The notes beneath the pieces are model-generated. The model was not told the origin of the DNA, made no database searches, and was given only the letters and a program-made list of their open reading frames with translations. Shown here piece by piece: positions 5,098 to 5,670 of a DNA stretch of 5,670 nt. This DNA comes from Planctomycetota bacterium (GTDB lineage: Bacteria > Planctomycetota > Planctomycetia > Isosphaerales > Isosphaeraceae). Location: the NCBI GenBank assembly GCA_021778575.1, contig JAJYCH010000355.1, positions 1-5,670 on the forward strand, given 5' to 3'. The position numbers and the translations under genes were made by a program. The stretch's first letter is position 1, and each line of letters begins with the position of its first letter.

Positions 5098-5113
5098 TCC
5101 AGAATTGAACTAT
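5093..5113. promoter_or_regulatory. Pseudo-palindrome over the MarR -10 box (candidate MarR operator)
   Basis: ATAATTC (5093-5099) and GAACTAT (5107-5113) are inverted copies with one mismatch, separated by 7 bases. Nested in this is AATTC-CA-GAATT (5095-5106), a perfect 5-bp inverted repeat. Overall 7 of 10 position pairs are complementary. The size (about 21 bp), AT-richness and overlap with the -10 box fit a MarR dimer site for autorepression. Confidence 0.42.
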
Positions 5114-5140
5114 TTGACTTCCAAACAGGTCGGGGCTATC

Positions 5141-5575
5141 ATGTCATCGTCGAGCGAAGGAGCAGAGGGTTCGGCCGCTTGGGGGATTCTGGCTGATCTC
5201 TGGCGGATCTGCCAGACGGTCCTGGATGACTCGGCTCCTGCGCTCGAGGCGATGGGCTTGTCGCCGAAGTCGTTTTTCTTGCTCTCGGCAGTGGAGAGAG
5301 CGCCGTTCCCGGCCGAGCTGGCGCGGATCATGCATCTTCCGCCGCCAACGGTCACTTACATGATCAAGCAACTGGAAGGGATTGGCTATCTCGAACGGCG
5401 GGCCGAGCCGGGGGATCTCCGAAAATTCCGCCTGATCGTGACCGAAGCCGGAGTCCAGGCGATCGCCCGGGCTCGCGAGGAGTCGGCGGCGAACCTGAAC
5501 CGACGGCTGGCCCGGCTGTCACCCGAGGAGATCGGTCCGTTCCTCGAAATGGTCGAGCGGCTCAGTCGACCTTGA
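5141..5575 (+). CDS. MarR-family transcriptional regulator
   Basis: This 144-residue winged-helix regulator is of usual MarR length. The N-terminal dimerisation helix covers residues about 12-38 (AAWGILADLWRICQTVLDD). The DNA-binding domain follows: LSPKSFFLLSAVE (40-52), the helix-turn-helix FPAELARIMHLPPPTVTYMIKQLEGIGYLERR (56-87) and a wing with PGDLRKFRLIVTEAG (90-104). A C-terminal dimer helix contains SPEEIGPFLEMVERL. MarR proteins normally repress nearby genes and release DNA on binding a small ligand or on oxidation; C24 is the only cysteine I see. I prefer ATG 5141, since a longer in-frame reading from GTG 5045 would run through the promoter elements. GGGG at 5132-5135 is a modest ribosome binding site. 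The gene is divergent from the sialidase-like gene; its targets may lie further right, outside the window. Confidence 0.88.
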   Translation: MSSSSEGAEGSAAWGILADLWRICQTVLDDSAPALEAMGLSPKSFFLLSAVERAPFPAELARIMHLPPPTVTYMIKQLEGIGYLERRAEPGDLRKFRLIVTEAGVQAIARAREESAANLNRRLARLSPEEIGPFLEMVERLSRP

Positions 5576-5587
5576 ATGAGTGGGGTT

Positions 5588-5601
5588 CTCGATCGATCGA
5601 G
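5588..5601. repeat. 14-bp perfect palindrome after the MarR gene
   Basis: CTCGATCGATCGAG is its own reverse complement and begins 12 bases after the MarR stop codon. It contains overlapping GATC and CGATCG sites. It has no T-run, so it is not an obvious terminator. Confidence 0.35.
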
Positions 5602-5627
5602 CTTCCGGAAATCACGACCGGACAACC

Positions 5628-5647
5628 CGCCTCGAACGGTCGAGGCG
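5628..5647. terminator. GC-rich 8-bp hairpin downstream of the MarR gene
   Basis: CGCCTCGA (5628-5635) pairs with TCGAGGCG (5640-5647) around the tetraloop ACGG, a stable stem about 50 bases past the MarR stop. It lacks a following T-run, so it is at best a non-canonical terminator or an RNA-stabilising element. Its core closely resembles the hairpin at 2729-2749. Confidence 0.35.
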
Positions 5648-5670
5648 TGGATCGAATTGGTACGTACTGA

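Noticed and set aside
4165..5196. 343-residue open frame on the plus strand
   Set aside because: It is antisense to the sialidase-like gene in a GC-rich codon pattern, has no recognisable domain, and runs through the divergent promoter region.
5660..5667. GTACGTAC palindrome at the right edge
   Set aside because: Eight bases, with no context to assign a role.

Overview
The window looks like chromosomal DNA of a planctomycete, most likely of the Isosphaeraceae/Gemmataceae type. The evidence is high GC with C/G-rich third codon positions and a set of families typical of that phylum. These are an ECF sigma factor with the FQATFLVL motif, a 24-residue 'ITDAGL' leucine-rich-repeat protein, an exported sialidase-fold protein of the 'GHPTTVLLEDG' type, and an exported alpha/beta hydrolase with the 'CDFKSWPGG' motif. 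These family assignments come from recognising protein motifs by eye; no search was run.

Layout, left to right. The minus strand from 1 to 1828 carries, in transcription order, an Rrf2-family regulator (1828-1343), a signal-peptide alpha/beta hydrolase translationally coupled to it by an ATGA overlap (1346-510), and, after a 179-bp gap, the N-terminal part of an ECF sigma factor (330 to the left edge). Divergent from the Rrf2 gene, on the plus strand, is a stand-alone protoglobin (1964-2566). The 135-bp gap between them holds a good -35 box and a near-perfect 10-bp inverted repeat. An Fe-S-type Rrf2 regulator facing a haem protein suggests a gas or redox (NO/O2) response unit.

From 2645 to 3758 (plus strand) a gene appears to have been split. 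A well-formed start (ribosome binding site plus GTG at 2645) opens about 39 codons that read like the N-terminus of a PA0069-family radical SAM protein. At 3555-3758 an ORF reads like the C-terminus of the same family, ending in GQLHLF. The catalytic middle is absent, and a lower-GC leucine-rich-repeat gene (about 2754-3503) sits in its place. This is the most striking structure in the window.

The right third holds an exported four-Asp-box sialidase-like protein on the minus strand (4914-3763). It ends tail to tail with the radical SAM remnant. Divergent from it is a MarR-family regulator (5141-5575) with a consensus TATAAT embedded in a pseudo-palindrome, a likely autoregulatory site. The last 95 bp hold two palindromic elements but no gene I can support.
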